64,000 bases of DNA from the NCBI RefSeq assembly GCF_020630935.1, contig NZ_JAHDIG010000003.1, positions 13,634 to 77,633 on the forward strand, in the 5' to 3' direction. Positions 36,942 through 45,848 of this stretch are shown in pieces. Position 1 is the first letter of the stretch; the number at the start of each line of letters is the position of its first letter. The DNA is from Bernardetia sp. Lineage in GTDB: Bacteria > Bacteroidota > Bacteroidia > Cytophagales > Bernardetiaceae. The translations under genes and the position numbers were made by a program. The notes below the pieces were generated by a model. The model was not told where the DNA came from. It saw nothing but the letters and a program-made list of their open reading frames with translations, and searched no databases.

Positions 36942-36973
36942 AAAATAGTTTGAGATACATCCCAAACTATTTT
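36942..36973. terminator. terminator-like hairpin between divergent genes
   Basis: Perfect 11-bp stem AAAATAGTTTG / CAAACTATTTT with T-rich flank. Both neighbouring genes start here (36860 minus, 37138 plus), so no present-day transcript would end at it. Confidence 0.5.
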
Positions 36974-37137
36974 ATAATTTCACTTTTTTTTTGTGTTTGA
37001 GCGTGAATAACACCAACAACATTATGGAATTTTGGAAAAGTATAGAAAATAAATTATAAGTTTAAACGAACATTTTCTCTTTAGATTTAAAAAATGTATT
37101 TTGTAGATAATTTAGAATAAAAAAAGTAGTTTATATC

Positions 37138-38205
37138 ATGAAAAAAATACTTTTCCTTGCTGTTGCTTTGGCTTCTATGCTGGCTTGTCTGTTTTATGCC
37201 TTTGATGGTTCATTTTTTCAAAATAATGGAGTTGAGGAGAAGGAAATCAAAGAACCAAAACATCAGCTTATTTATGATGCTGATTATGACTTTAGTGAGC
37301 CTTTGGTGGTAATTTTTAGTGATGGAGAATTAAAAGGTAAAAATGAAATATCTGAATACCGTACTGTATGTAGGTTAATTAATGATACTTTGCTTATAAA
37401 TATGAGTGAAGGTTTTATGACAGGTTTTGACATTGACTTAACTCTTGCTTCTGATACTGTAAAAAGCCAAGGAGAAGTTGGTAGTTGTACTTACTTTTAC
37501 GATTATGAACCTATTTTTAGCAAAGTAATTTTGGGTAAACGAAATCCAAAAATAAAAGATAGTATACATATTTCTTTAGATATGGTTTTCGTTTGTTATG
37601 ATACACTAGAGAATTTTAGAGATACAATGAGAGTGAGAGGTTCTCAAAAAATTCAAGTTAGAGAAAAAAGCTACTCACAGCATCAAAAAATGAAAGAATT
37701 GTATATGAAGAGATTTATTGCAGAATCTAAACAAAGACCAGATACAATCACACATCTTAACTTTTCATATATGGAATTAGATTCTTTACCTAATGAACTT
37801 TTCCTTTTTAAAAACCTAAAAGAATTAAATATAAGTAACAGTAAAATTTCTGTTAAAGAACTGAATACATTAACTCAATTAAATAAGTTAGAAAAACTCT
37901 ATATCGAAGATAGTAATTTAGAGGAATTCCCAAGTAAATTAGTAGAATTAGAACACTTGAAAGAATTAAAACTCTTTAGAAATAATATTTCTAAACTTCC
38001 TAATAACTTTTTCAAGTTAAAAAAACTAGAAAGTTTGCAAATGGAAAGTAATAGTATCATAAACTTTCCAAAAGTATTGTATAAAATGCCTAACCTTAGA
38101 ATATTGTATTTAAGAGGGAATGAAATTAAACACTTAGAATCTGAACTTAATAAGTTAAAACAACTTGAAGAGCATGATTACACATCAGAAACTTATTTAT
38201 ACTAA
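37138..38205 (+). CDS. exported leucine-rich-repeat protein
   Basis: 355 aa. Signal peptide or lipoprotein leader (M-K-K-I-L-F-L-A-V-A-L-A-S-M-L-A-C; C17 could be acylated). An unassigned beta region (about 40-190) follows, then five to six bacterial-type leucine-rich repeats (about 200-345; e.g. L-E-K-L-Y-I-E-D-S-N-L-E-E-F-P). Probably a protein-binding surface or periplasmic protein. It is a single gene whose stop overlaps the terminator of the gene opposite. Confidence 0.75.
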   Translation: MKKILFLAVALASMLACLFYAFDGSFFQNNGVEEKEIKEPKHQLIYDADYDFSEPLVVIFSDGELKGKNEISEYRTVCRLINDTLLINMSEGFMTGFDIDLTLASDTVKSQGEVGSCTYFYDYEPIFSKVILGKRNPKIKDSIHISLDMVFVCYDTLENFRDTMRVRGSQKIQVREKSYSQHQKMKELYMKRFIAESKQRPDTITHLNFSYMELDSLPNELFLFKNLKELNISNSKISVKELNTLTQLNKLEKLYIEDSNLEEFPSKLVELEHLKELKLFRNNISKLPNNFFKLKKLESLQMESNSIINFPKVLYKMPNLRILYLRGNEIKHLESELNKLKQLEEHDYTSETYLY

Positions 38206-38243
38206 AAAACTCCATTCCCTCAAATAAAATCGAAAGAATGGAG
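38204..38243 (-). terminator. terminator of the GHMP kinase gene
   Basis: CTCCATTC / GAATGGAG stem with, on the minus strand, T6 after the stem; 25 bp from the GHMP kinase stop. Confidence 0.7.
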
Positions 38244-38267
38244 CTAAAGCTTTCATAAGAAAATAAA

Positions 38268-39191
38268 CTACCCTTTTACCATCTCATCATAGGTAAGAAA
38301 AGTATCCATTCCTTTTTCTAGGAAATAGTTTTGTGTTTCTTCTTTTGATTTTCGGCTAGTTGCCAAAACAAAATCACCTCCCCAAGCACCAAGAGATTTT
38401 ATTTCTCCCCAATAATCAGAAAAATAGAGTTCTTTTACTCGTTGCATTGCCATATTTTTAGCAATAATTTCTTCGTGTTGGGAAATTAGTTCTTCAAACT
38501 CCTCTAGTGTTTTAGAGTTTACAATTTTTTGCGTAATTCCAGAGAGTTCTTTTACTAATTTATCTTTTTTACTCTTTAGTTTTTCGTAATATGAAATTCC
38601 CTCTGCTGAAGATTGTTTTTTGCCCAAATAAACAAAATATAGATTTTCTTTAAAAGGAGGATTGAAATCTACTGAAATAGAGCGAGGTATTCCATCTTGA
38701 CGTTCATACAAAATGGGTGTTTCAGATTCAGCGCACGCCACATCGTAGCCAGAACCTCCCATTGTTTTAGCAAGCAAATCAAAAGCATTGATTCCTGCCC
38801 ACTTTGCAATATTATGAATAAGTGTAGAACTACTTCCTAATCCCCAAAGACGAGGAAATTCTAAAAAAGTCTCTACCAAAACATACTCTTTCCCTACTAA
38901 AAAATTCTTAGAAATTTTACGTGTAGTCTGTAAAATTTTTTGTAAAACCAATGATTTTTGAGAAACATAGCCTTCTAAAGCCTCAAAAGTTTCTATATCA
39001 AAACGAGCTTCAAACCAAATTTGTCCGTTGCTATCGTAGCTTTTCCAATGCAACACACGGTGTTCAGATGGAGCATACGAAACTTGTAATAATTGCCCTT
39101 TTTGAGTGGGAACGGCCAATGCCATTGCACCATCTAGCACGTAATACTCCCCACTAAGGAGCAGTTTTCCATTTCCGTGAAAACGATTCAT
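38268..39191 (-). CDS. GHMP kinase (mevalonate-pathway type)
   Basis: 307 aa. ATP-binding motif G-L-G-S-S-S-T-L (about 117-124) and the G-Y-D-V-A motif characteristic of the Bacteroidota GHMP kinase found beside HMG-CoA reductase. N-terminal K-L-L-L-S-G-E-Y-Y-V-L-D-G-A is typical of mevalonate or phosphomevalonate kinases. Given the neighbour, phosphorylation of mevalonate or its phosphate is inferred; which step cannot be settled. Same strand as mvaA, 112 bp downstream. Confidence 0.85.
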   Translation of the reverse strand: MNRFHGNGKLLLSGEYYVLDGAMALAVPTQKGQLLQVSYAPSEHRVLHWKSYDSNGQIWFEARFDIETFEALEGYVSQKSLVLQKILQTTRKISKNFLVGKEYVLVETFLEFPRLWGLGSSSTLIHNIAKWAGINAFDLLAKTMGGSGYDVACAESETPILYERQDGIPRSISVDFNPPFKENLYFVYLGKKQSSAEGISYYEKLKSKKDKLVKELSGITQKIVNSKTLEEFEELISQHEEIIAKNMAMQRVKELYFSDYWGEIKSLGAWGGDFVLATSRKSKEETQNYFLEKGMDTFLTYDEMVKG

Positions 39192-39265
39192 AAAATAAAG
39201 AGGGATTTTGGAAGAGTAAAAAAGTTGTTAGTTATAAACGGTTTTTGTGTGTTTTATAAATATTT

Positions 39266-39299
39266 AAACCCTAAGGGTCTTCGAAGACCCTTAGGGTTT
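39266..39299. repeat. 34-bp perfect palindrome, R3 family
   Basis: AAACCCTAAGGGTCTT meets its exact reverse complement at a central TCGA. It starts 5 bp after the mvaA stop and precedes the GHMP kinase gene. It may act as a terminator/attenuator or a protein site; its core recurs at 20824-20857 and 57244-57270. Confidence 0.8.
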
Positions 39300-39303
39300 G
39301 GCT

Positions 39304-40623
39304 TTATGCAGGGGTACGAACTGTTTCTAAAAATTCTCTTACAGCATTAAAAGAAACAGTATTTGTTTTGAAGTGTTCGACTGCTTGTTTGACTTCTTTT
39401 TCTGTAGCTTCAAAGTTACGCAGGATATTCAAAAGGTGCATTTTCATGTGTCCTTTTTGAATGCCTGTGGTGGTAAGTGATTTGATTGCACCAAAGTTTT
39501 GAGCTAGTCCAATTGTAGAAATAATCTGCATCAGTTGTGTTGCCGACGGATTATCAAGCATTTCTAATGAGCGTTTGGCAAGTGGGTGAAGAGAAGTTAG
39601 CCCTCCAACTGTTCCGACAGCAATCGGCATTTCTAACCAAAATTTAAAAATTCCATTTTCTATGCTACAATCTGATAAACTTCTATATTGCCCAGAACGT
39701 GCTGCATACGTATGTCCACAGGCTTCAACAGCTCTAAAATCATTTCCAGTTGCCAAAACTACGGCATCTATTCCATTAAAAATTCCTTTGTTGTGCGTCG
39801 TGGCACGATAAACATCATTTTTTGCAATTTCGATGGCTTTAAAAAATTTGAAAGCAAAGGTTTTTGCGTCTAATCCATCAACTGTTCCGAGTTCTTCAAT
39901 CGGACATTCTACCCACGTCTTGACCAAACACTCTGGCGTGTAGTTGGAAAGAATACACATCACAATCGTAACATCTCTTTCTTCGTCTGTGAACATATCT
40001 TTTGAGGCAACCCAGTTTTGAAGAGTTTTAGCAAACTGCTCCAAACAAGAATTAATAAAGTTTGCGCCCATCGAATCACAAGTGTCAAAGGTAGCTTTGA
40101 TTTGATAATAGTTATCATCTAAATGACGCATATCTAAAAGCTCAATATCCAAAATGCCACCACCACGCTCACGCATATTTTTGGTAATACTGGCTGTGTC
40201 TTTGAGCATTTGTTCTTTTGCTTCATCAAAAACACAATACATTTTATTGTAATCGCCTTTCCAAAGAAAGTGTACTTGTCCTATTTTTTTTGTAGAAATA
40301 ATTTCAGAATGAAATCCTCCTCTTGATTGCCAAAATTTGGCTGCCTTTGAAGCTGCTGCCACTACCGAACTCTCCTCAATTGTCATCGGAACAGCATACG
40401 TTTTACCATTTAAAACTACATTTGGAACAACACCAAAAGGCATATAATAGTTGGTAAGTGTATTTTCACTAAACTCATCAAAGACTTTTTGCTTGTGTGG
40501 GTCTGAATGCCAAAAACTAGCAAATTCGTTGAGTAACTCGTCTGAAGACTCTCCTAGCTGGCTGGCAATCCATGTAATTTTTTCTTCTTTAGAGAGTTTT
40601 GAAAATCCTGAAATTAATTCCAT
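39304..40623 (-). CDS. mvaA: hydroxymethylglutaryl-CoA reductase (class II)
   Basis: 439 aa, the length and layout of class II HMG-CoA reductases. It makes mevalonate from HMG-CoA (or the reverse). Catalytic elements: E in M-T-I-E-E-S-S-V-V-A-A, K in T-T-H-N-K-G-I-F-N-G, D in A-T-G-N-D-F-R-A-V-E, and the C-terminal H in K-G-H-M-K-M-H. With the adjacent GHMP kinase it indicates the mevalonate route to isoprenoids, as in Flavobacteriia and Cytophagales. Confidence 0.93.
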   Translation of the reverse strand: MELISGFSKLSKEEKITWIASQLGESSDELLNEFASFWHSDPHKQKVFDEFSENTLTNYYMPFGVVPNVVLNGKTYAVPMTIEESSVVAAASKAAKFWQSRGGFHSEIISTKKIGQVHFLWKGDYNKMYCVFDEAKEQMLKDTASITKNMRERGGGILDIELLDMRHLDDNYYQIKATFDTCDSMGANFINSCLEQFAKTLQNWVASKDMFTDEERDVTIVMCILSNYTPECLVKTWVECPIEELGTVDGLDAKTFAFKFFKAIEIAKNDVYRATTHNKGIFNGIDAVVLATGNDFRAVEACGHTYAARSGQYRSLSDCSIENGIFKFWLEMPIAVGTVGGLTSLHPLAKRSLEMLDNPSATQLMQIISTIGLAQNFGAIKSLTTTGIQKGHMKMHLLNILRNFEATEKEVKQAVEHFKTNTVSFNAVREFLETVRTPA

Positions 40624-40748
40624 ACTTTTTTGTATTAAGGTAAAATTGTTTTTTGAAAGCTCAAAAGAACAATTCTCAAATGAGTAAGTAGAGATGCAAT
40701 AAAGCGCAAATACGGCTTACTAACTTGATATTGAAAGATATGTTTTTG

Positions 40749-40780
40749 CAAAATTACCATTAAAAGTAATTTTAAAGCAA
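40749..40780 (-). promoter_or_regulatory. candidate promoter for mvaA
   Basis: Minus strand TTG (40780-40778), 21 bases, TAATTTTG (40756-40749): fits TAnnTTTG, spacing slightly long. 126 bp upstream of the start. Confidence 0.4.
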
Positions 40781-40883
40781 AAATAAGAAAGAAAATTGTT
40801 TACACTCTCTTATACTTTCAAAAGTTTCAAAAAGTTTTGAAAAATATAAATTAATCATACGAAATGTACATTTTTTTGAAAAT

Positions 40884-40930
40884 AAGGTCAGCCTAGTAGA
40901 GCAGACTAATTTTTGGAGGTACTGACCTTA
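40884..40930. repeat. intergenic repeat R2 copy
   Basis: AAGGTCAGCCTAGTAGAGCAGACT, then TACTGACCTTA; the ends pair as in the other R2 copies. Confidence 0.7.
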
Positions 40931-40958
40931 ATTTATTTTCTTGTTCTAAGGAAGTAAT

Positions 40959-41846
40959 CTATAGATTTATATTCATCAAAGTCTGCCAAATTAAACTTGA
41001 AACTCTCTGCATACTTTTCTCATTGAGAAATTTGCTCAAATCTGTTGGTTTGTGATAATGCTCAAAAATGGGAGCTTTTTGGATAATATCCATTAGTGTC
41101 ATGATACTTGCCCCTTCGTCTTGTGCTTTATAGTAATTCTTAGAAATTTCTATATCCTTATCTGAAAGCGACGTGATAGTAAAAGCATCTTGTAATTTTG
41201 CATTTTTAAAACTCACATGGTCGGCAGAATTAGTAACAATTTGGTCAAAACGTTTTGTGAAAATACCATTTCTTTTTGCTGTCTTTTCTAAGGTTTCCAA
41301 AACGATTCCTGTTTTTTCGCTTTCTTCCAAATTCCAAAGGGCTAATCTGTCTCCTTGTCCCAACATTTCAAGATTGATAAGTCCTAGCATTTCACCTCTT
41401 TTAATTTCCCATCTTCCAAACTCTTGTACATAAGCTCTTGAGCCTTTTAGCTTATTTTCTTCCTCATCGAAAAAGAACACCCGTATTTGAAAAGGTAATT
41501 CACCCAAAAAATTAGCATTCTTTTCTTGTTCGTATTTGATACGTATCAGAATATCCAAACAAACAGCAATTGCAGTACCGTTATCATTTGCACCAGCCGA
41601 GTTAGGATACACGTCAAAATGTGAACTTATTCCAATGAAAGGTTTATCTCTACTTTCTTGATTCGTTTTGACAATGATATTACTACCTGTTTTGTAATAC
41701 TGAATTTCATAACCAATTTCATTTTCTTCTAAAAAATCAATAATAAACTTGAAACGTTCTGTATCTGATTTATTTTCTAGCTTTTGGACAATTTCTAACA
41801 GGTTCAGATGATGGTTTTTGGAAAAAATATTTTGGATGAAGTTCAT
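40959..41846 (-). CDS. M28-family zinc peptidase
   Basis: 295 aa, no signal peptide. Metal ligands are those of M28/M20-clan peptidases: H-F-D-V-Y (H and D), G-A-N-D-N-G-T-A (bridging D), F-D-E-E-E (general base and ligand), N-L-E-M-L, and late H in H-Y-H-K-P-T-D. Probably a cytosolic aminopeptidase. Single gene between two R2 repeats. Confidence 0.85.
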   Translation of the reverse strand: MNFIQNIFSKNHHLNLLEIVQKLENKSDTERFKFIIDFLEENEIGYEIQYYKTGSNIIVKTNQESRDKPFIGISSHFDVYPNSAGANDNGTAIAVCLDILIRIKYEQEKNANFLGELPFQIRVFFFDEEENKLKGSRAYVQEFGRWEIKRGEMLGLINLEMLGQGDRLALWNLEESEKTGIVLETLEKTAKRNGIFTKRFDQIVTNSADHVSFKNAKLQDAFTITSLSDKDIEISKNYYKAQDEGASIMTLMDIIQKAPIFEHYHKPTDLSKFLNEKSMQRVSSLIWQTLMNINL

Positions 41847-41921
41847 TGCTGATAGTTTTGTAATGAAAAAGTTGTTTAAGACCTAAAAGCGAGCGAAGCT
41901 AATGTATTTTTGTATTCTTAT

Positions 41922-41968
41922 CGGTACTGACCTCGGTTTATTAGGTCAGTCTCGCCAGAGCAGACCTT
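41922..41968. repeat. intergenic repeat R2 copy
   Basis: CGGTACTGACCTCGG, then TTAGGTCAGTCTCGCCAGAGCAGACC; best match to the copy at 29464-29511. Confidence 0.75.
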
Positions 41969-42022
41969 CAATAATTTGTTTTTCCTCTATTTTTAAAAAG
42001 TGAGTTACATTTTATGTACAAA

Positions 42023-42060
42023 AAAAGAGATTTGATTTTCTAATTTATCAAATCTCTTTT
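42023..42060 (-). terminator. terminator of the desaturase gene
   Basis: Perfect 14-bp stem AAAAGAGATTTGAT / ATCAAATCTCTTTT, 36 bp after the desaturase stop, with a T-rich minus-strand run. Confidence 0.85.
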
Positions 42061-42095
42061 CAGTTTCTAATTTTTAACGTATCATTTTAAATTCT

Positions 42096-43286
42096 CTAGT
42101 GCATCACAGGACGTTCTTCATTGCCCATTCTCTTCAAAAAGCGAACATGAGACGCTACTGCATTTGGAAAATTATCTGTTAAGTAAGGATGTCCATATTC
42201 TTCTGCTGTTTGCTTTACAATAGCAGAAAGTTTTGGGTAATGAATACTACAAATATTTGGAAACAAATGATGCTCTACTTGTTGGTTTAGACCACCTGTG
42301 AGGAATGCCATTAGTTTACTTTTCTCTGAAAAATTGGCTGTGGTGTAAAGCTGATGAACTGCCCAAGAGTTTTCCATATTTCCTTCTTCGTTAGGCAAAA
42401 AGAAATGAGCATCTTCTACTACGTGAGCCAACATAAAGATTACAGCAAGTGAAAAACCAGATACTGCATGCATCAATAAAAAACCTAGCAAGGTATGAAC
42501 CCAGCCGTGAGGAAGCATAATAAATGGAACTGCAATGAAAAGAGCATAATTTATAAACTTGTAGAAAAACAAGAAAAAATACTCACTTTTAGGATGGTCT
42601 TCACCAGTATAATTTCCTACTGTATTAGTGAAAAACTTTTTATAATCTTTCATAAATACCCAAGAGAACGTACTCAAGCAATAAAGACCAAACGAGTAAA
42701 TGTGCTGATAACGGTGAACCGACCACAAAGGAGCTTCTGCTGAAAGTCTTACAATCGGAACAGGTGCAATATCTTCATCGTGTCCGTCGATATTTGTATA
42801 GGTGTGATGAGCTTGATTGTGCATACGTTTCCACATATAGGCACTTGCTCCATTGAAATTGAAGGTATGTGAAAGCAACTGGTTTACCCATTTGTACTTG
42901 GAATATGCGCCATGAATGGCATCGTGTCCGATATTGACACAAACCATTGCAATCGAAAAGCCAAGAATAGCCCAAAGTAGATAATTAATTCCGACACTAA
43001 ATCCACCAAAAATAAGAAGACTATACGAGCCTATCCATATTGTTAAGTGAAAAATAGATTTGAAAATCATTTCTGCATTGGCATTTCTTGAAATGTTCTT
43101 TTCTTTAAAATAATTATTTACTCTTTGGTTGAGTGTCTTGACAAAATCTCTTTGCTCTTGGTTGTCGAAGCGAGGAGCTTTTCTTTGTTCTAGTTTTTCT
43201 TTGTACTCTTTAAAAGTAATTTGTTGAGATGATGAACTTTGTGTAGCTTTTTTCTGAATAGCTTTTTCAATAACTTGATTTTCCAT
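42096..43286 (-). CDS. membrane fatty acid desaturase (front-end type)
   Basis: 396 aa. The three histidine boxes are present: H-D-A-I-H (about 119-123), H-N-Q-A-H-H-T-Y-T-N (about 156) and Q-Q-V-E-H-H-L-F-P (about 338). The Q in the last box marks the front-end (delta-5/delta-6) acyl desaturases. Four or so TM helices surround them; no cytochrome b5 domain is fused. It introduces a cis double bond into acyl chains for membrane fluidity or polyunsaturated fatty acids. Upstream promoter candidate at 43430-43456. Confidence 0.9.
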   Translation of the reverse strand: MENQVIEKAIQKKATQSSSSQQITFKEYKEKLEQRKAPRFDNQEQRDFVKTLNQRVNNYFKEKNISRNANAEMIFKSIFHLTIWIGSYSLLIFGGFSVGINYLLWAILGFSIAMVCVNIGHDAIHGAYSKYKWVNQLLSHTFNFNGASAYMWKRMHNQAHHTYTNIDGHDEDIAPVPIVRLSAEAPLWSVHRYQHIYSFGLYCLSTFSWVFMKDYKKFFTNTVGNYTGEDHPKSEYFFLFFYKFINYALFIAVPFIMLPHGWVHTLLGFLLMHAVSGFSLAVIFMLAHVVEDAHFFLPNEEGNMENSWAVHQLYTTANFSEKSKLMAFLTGGLNQQVEHHLFPNICSIHYPKLSAIVKQTAEEYGHPYLTDNFPNAVASHVRFLKRMGNEERPVMH

Positions 43287-43429
43287 AAAAGGGAAGGGAG
43301 GGTTATTTGTAAAGTGAAGTTGGTTTTCTTATTTCCTTATTAAATATGTTGTTTATGTCTAATTCATTTTTCGTGATTGAACTATCTAGTTTTTATTTGG
43401 TCTAAATTTATTTAACAATAGATTATACA

Positions 43430-43456
43430 CAAATTTAGCCGTAAAATGAAAAACAA
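43430..43456 (-). promoter_or_regulatory. candidate promoter for the desaturase gene
   Basis: Minus strand TTG (43456-43454), 16 bases, TAAATTTG (43437-43430). About 145 bp before the start. Confidence 0.45.
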
Positions 43457-43557
43457 TCTATGATTTTAGTCATTTTTTATAAAATTAATCAAAAAAAGGA
43501 GATTTTAGCAGTTTTTTCAAATTAAAAGCAGAGAATAATCACAAGTGAGTTGAGTTC

Positions 43558-43590
43558 TGTCGTTGGTGGGACACCGACAACGGCTAATGA
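43558..43590. repeat. intergenic repeat R1 fragment
   Basis: TGTCGTTGGTGGGACACCGACAACGGC: left half of the R1 element, with a short hairpin. Confidence 0.65.
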
Positions 43591-43654
43591 GTGGTTTTTT
43601 ATCTTCAAATAACTATTCTTCGAAACTATGATAACCATGATTAGGAATAAAAAA

Positions 43655-43684
43655 TTGTTTAGGAAAAGATACTTTGTAAATTTG
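43655..43684 (+). promoter_or_regulatory. Bacteroidota-type promoter for the pseudouridine synthase gene
   Basis: TTG (43655-43657), 19 bases, TAAATTTG (43677-43684), 83 bp before the start codon. Confidence 0.6.
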
Positions 43685-43767
43685 CATTCTAATTTTTGAA
43701 AAATATGCTCTTTACTTTATTCCATTGTAAATGAATAAAAACCTAAGAGACTAAAAAAGAATACAGT

Positions 43768-44778
43768 ATGGACGAACACTTTGAAGACGATGATGAAAAT
43801 ATGTACGAGCATTATCGTATAGATGTAGATGGAAAACAAGAGCTTTTAAGAATTGATAAATACTTGTTAGAACGTTTGCCTAGAGTTACTCGTAACCGTG
43901 TACAGGGAGCTATTAAGGCAGGATACATAAAGGTAAATGATAAGGAGATAAAACCGAGCTATAAAGTATTACCACACGATATTATTAGCGTAAATCTTCC
44001 CGAACCAGTCAGAGATTTAAAGAAGGTAGAACCAGAAAACATTCCTCTCAATGTTATCTATGAAGATAAAGATTTAATGGTGGTTTATAAACCTGCTGGA
44101 ATGGTTTCGCATCCTGCTACCGACAACTGGACAGGAACGTTTGCCAATGCTGTAGCGTATCACATGCAACAAAACGGAGAAAATTTTTTAGGACTTTCTC
44201 ACAGAATAGACAAAAAAACGACAGGTATTTTAGTAGTTACCAAAAACTTAGAAGCTAAAGATTTTATAGGAAAACAGTTTTTTAATCACAGTATTGAAAG
44301 AACATATATTGCTTTAGTTTGGGGAGAGGTTAAAGAAGACAAGGGAACGATAAAAGGACACATTGCAAGAGGAAAAAATGACCGTCGTGTGATGAGTGTT
44401 CATCCAGATGGAGAGCGAGGAAAACGAGCCGTTACACACTACAAAGTTATCAAGCGTTTGCGTTATGTTACTTTAGTGCAATGTAATTTGGAAACTGGAC
44501 GTACGCATCAGATTAGAGCGCACATGAAGCATATCGGACATCCTCTTTTTGGCGACCCTATGTATGGAGGAAACAAGATTTTACAAGGTTCAGTATTTTC
44601 AAAATACAAGGCTTTTGTAGAAAATTGTTTTGAAATTTTGCCACGTCAAGCCCTGCATGCAAAATCATTAGGTTTTGAACACCCAACTACAAAAGAATGG
44701 ATGCAATTTGATACAGAGCTTCCAGATGATATTTTACAAGTTTTAGAGAAATGGGAAAATTATGTGAAATACACATAA
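43768..44778 (+). CDS. RluA-family 23S rRNA pseudouridine synthase (RluD-like)
   Basis: 336 aa. N-terminal S4 RNA-binding domain (about 28-85, R-I-D-K-Y-L-L-E-R-L) and a pseudouridine synthase domain with the catalytic Asp in H-R-I-D-K-K-T-T-G. G-R-T-H-Q-I-R-A-H-M and G-D-P-M-Y-G complete the family set. The S4 plus this motif set is that of RluD, which modifies helix 69 of 23S rRNA. Exact target sites are inferred. Confidence 0.9.
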   Translation: MDEHFEDDDENMYEHYRIDVDGKQELLRIDKYLLERLPRVTRNRVQGAIKAGYIKVNDKEIKPSYKVLPHDIISVNLPEPVRDLKKVEPENIPLNVIYEDKDLMVVYKPAGMVSHPATDNWTGTFANAVAYHMQQNGENFLGLSHRIDKKTTGILVVTKNLEAKDFIGKQFFNHSIERTYIALVWGEVKEDKGTIKGHIARGKNDRRVMSVHPDGERGKRAVTHYKVIKRLRYVTLVQCNLETGRTHQIRAHMKHIGHPLFGDPMYGGNKILQGSVFSKYKAFVENCFEILPRQALHAKSLGFEHPTTKEWMQFDTELPDDILQVLEKWENYVKYT

Positions 44779-44852
44779 ACTAATTCTGGTTTTTTGAGGG
44801 TAAATTTTAGAATGAATACTATTTTACTCTAAAATCTACGTTAGTTTCCACC

Positions 44853-44984
44853 TTTATTGGTCTTTCGTTTCAGTTTTGCCGTTGCAGTGAGCAACAAAAT
44901 AGATACAGACAGAGGAATGAAACGAAGTAAATTTTAGTAGTTTTTTGTTGGTATCACGTCATTAGAACACCAACAAGAGTGAAA
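44853..44984. repeat. long intergenic repeat R1e (first of a pair)
   Basis: About 130 bp closely repeated at 48367-48494 in the same orientation (shared AAATTTTAGTAGTTTTTTGT and AACACCAACAAG blocks). It marks the left border of the mosaic region. Confidence 0.8.
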
Positions 44985-45021
44985 AGTTAAACTAACGTTT
45001 CTTTGGTTTAAAAAATACAAG

Positions 45022-45465
45022 ATGAAAAATAAACATACTTATATTTTACTATCACTCTTCTCAATGTTTTTTATTGTGTTGGCGTTATCTAGGAAATCTG
45101 TAAATCTTAAAAATGACAGAGCTATAGAGGACATAAAACGATATGCATCTTCACCGAACGTAATTATTACAGTAAATGAATCAAAAGTTACAGGTGATAA
45201 TAGAACTCTATTCATTAACCAGTTGTTAGAGATAGAAAAAATAAAGCCTCACCACTCTTCACCAATAAATAAGATAGATGTCAAGCTATGCGTTTCATCA
45301 GATAGTATTGTTATAGATTTATATCAAGATTCTGAAGAACCAACAGAATTTTGGATATTTGGTAATGGTGAGGAAGAAAAAGGATACAGAGAGGTAGGTA
45401 GAATAAATATAACAGATAAAGCATTATTGGATATTCTTTTGCCCTCGCTTGGCTTTGCCGAGTGA
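45022..45465 (+). CDS. small membrane-anchored hypothetical protein
   Basis: 147 aa. One N-terminal TM/signal segment (Y-I-L-L-S-L-F-S-M-F-F-I-V-L-A-L) and a soluble alpha/beta part. I recognise no family. The last codons (L-P-S-L-G-F-A-E, stop) lie in a repeat whose other copy is at 49632-49690, so the original 3' end was probably replaced. Located in the mosaic region with toxin/immunity remains, so an immunity-like role is possible but unproven. Confidence 0.5.
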   Translation: MKNKHTYILLSLFSMFFIVLALSRKSVNLKNDRAIEDIKRYASSPNVIITVNESKVTGDNRTLFINQLLEIEKIKPHHSSPINKIDVKLCVSSDSIVIDLYQDSEEPTEFWIFGNGEEEKGYREVGRINITDKALLDILLPSLGFAE

Positions 45466-45500
45466 GCAATATGTATTTAGGCTTCCAGCCTTCTATATTT
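45443..45500. repeat. CTCGCTxGG...GTATTxGGCTTCxAGCC repeat
   Basis: CTCGCTTGGCTTTGCCGAGTGAGCAATATGTATT... matches 49632-49690 and, in part, 48084-48115 and the reverse strand of 46361-46385. It contains a GGCTTCCAGCC core. Confidence 0.7.
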
Positions 45501-45537
45501 CGTTATTCTAAATATAACCCAATATTCTTAACATAGC

Positions 45538-45651
45538 TAAAGCAAATACAAAAATCACGGCAGGGATGCCGAATATATAGTCGTCACTCGTTTGGAAACG
45601 AGCGACAGCCGTTTTTTTTTATTCATTTTTCGGTAGCCGAGCAGGAACTGG
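45538..45651. repeat. direct repeat A (114 bp)
   Basis: Nearly identical to 46335-46446 (copy B), 797 bp further on. It includes a CTCGTTTGGAAACGAG hairpin, a T-run and a minus-strand gene tail (P-V-P-A-R-L-P-K-N-E, stop). Confidence 0.9.
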
Positions 45652-45845
45652 AAGAAAGACCACATTTTAGTAAAGCAGATAACAAAAGTCATGGAACTTC
45701 TCATACGCATGAGACGTTTAGCCATACAGATAAAAAAGGTGTAACTAGAACTGGAGTAGATAAGAAAAAAACCCACGTACCTACATACGATGAAGTAATT
45801 AATATTATTAAAGAATTAGCTAAACCAACTAAAAGAGGAAATTAA
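45651..45845 (+). pseudogene. C-terminal tail of a polymorphic-toxin-like protein
   Basis: 64 codons that begin with no start codon exactly where direct repeat A ends. The product reads E-E-R-P-H-F-S-K-A-D-N-K-S-H-G-T, then S-H-T-H-E-T-F-S-H-T-D, G-V-T-R-T-G-V-D and a basic end, I-K-E-L-A-K-P-T-K-R-G-N. A displaced 3' end that stops 3 bp before a small stand-alone gene is the layout of orphan Rhs/CDI toxin tips next to their immunity genes. The toxin family and activity cannot be named. No delivery domain remains. Confidence 0.6.
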
Positions 45846-45848
45846 TAC

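Larger units (their letters stand above)
40624..40958. other. intergenic region upstream of mvaA
   Basis: 335 bp. It holds the mvaA promoter candidate and an R2 repeat (40884-40930). Otherwise AT-rich, no coding frame seen. Confidence 0.5.
43287..43767. other. divergent intergenic region
   Basis: 481 bp between the desaturase and pseudouridine synthase genes. It contains a promoter for each and an R1 repeat fragment (43558-43590). No gene seen. Confidence 0.55.

Noticed and set aside
39266-39299. Perfect palindrome considered as an IS or integration (att) site
   Set aside because: No repeat of flanking DNA and no recombinase nearby; the core recurs at other gene ends, so a terminator-like repeat is simpler.
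45555-45776. 73-codon minus-strand frame over repeat A and the toxin tail
   Set aside because: It is out of frame with both the P-A-R-L-P-K tail and the toxin tail, and merely crosses the junction.
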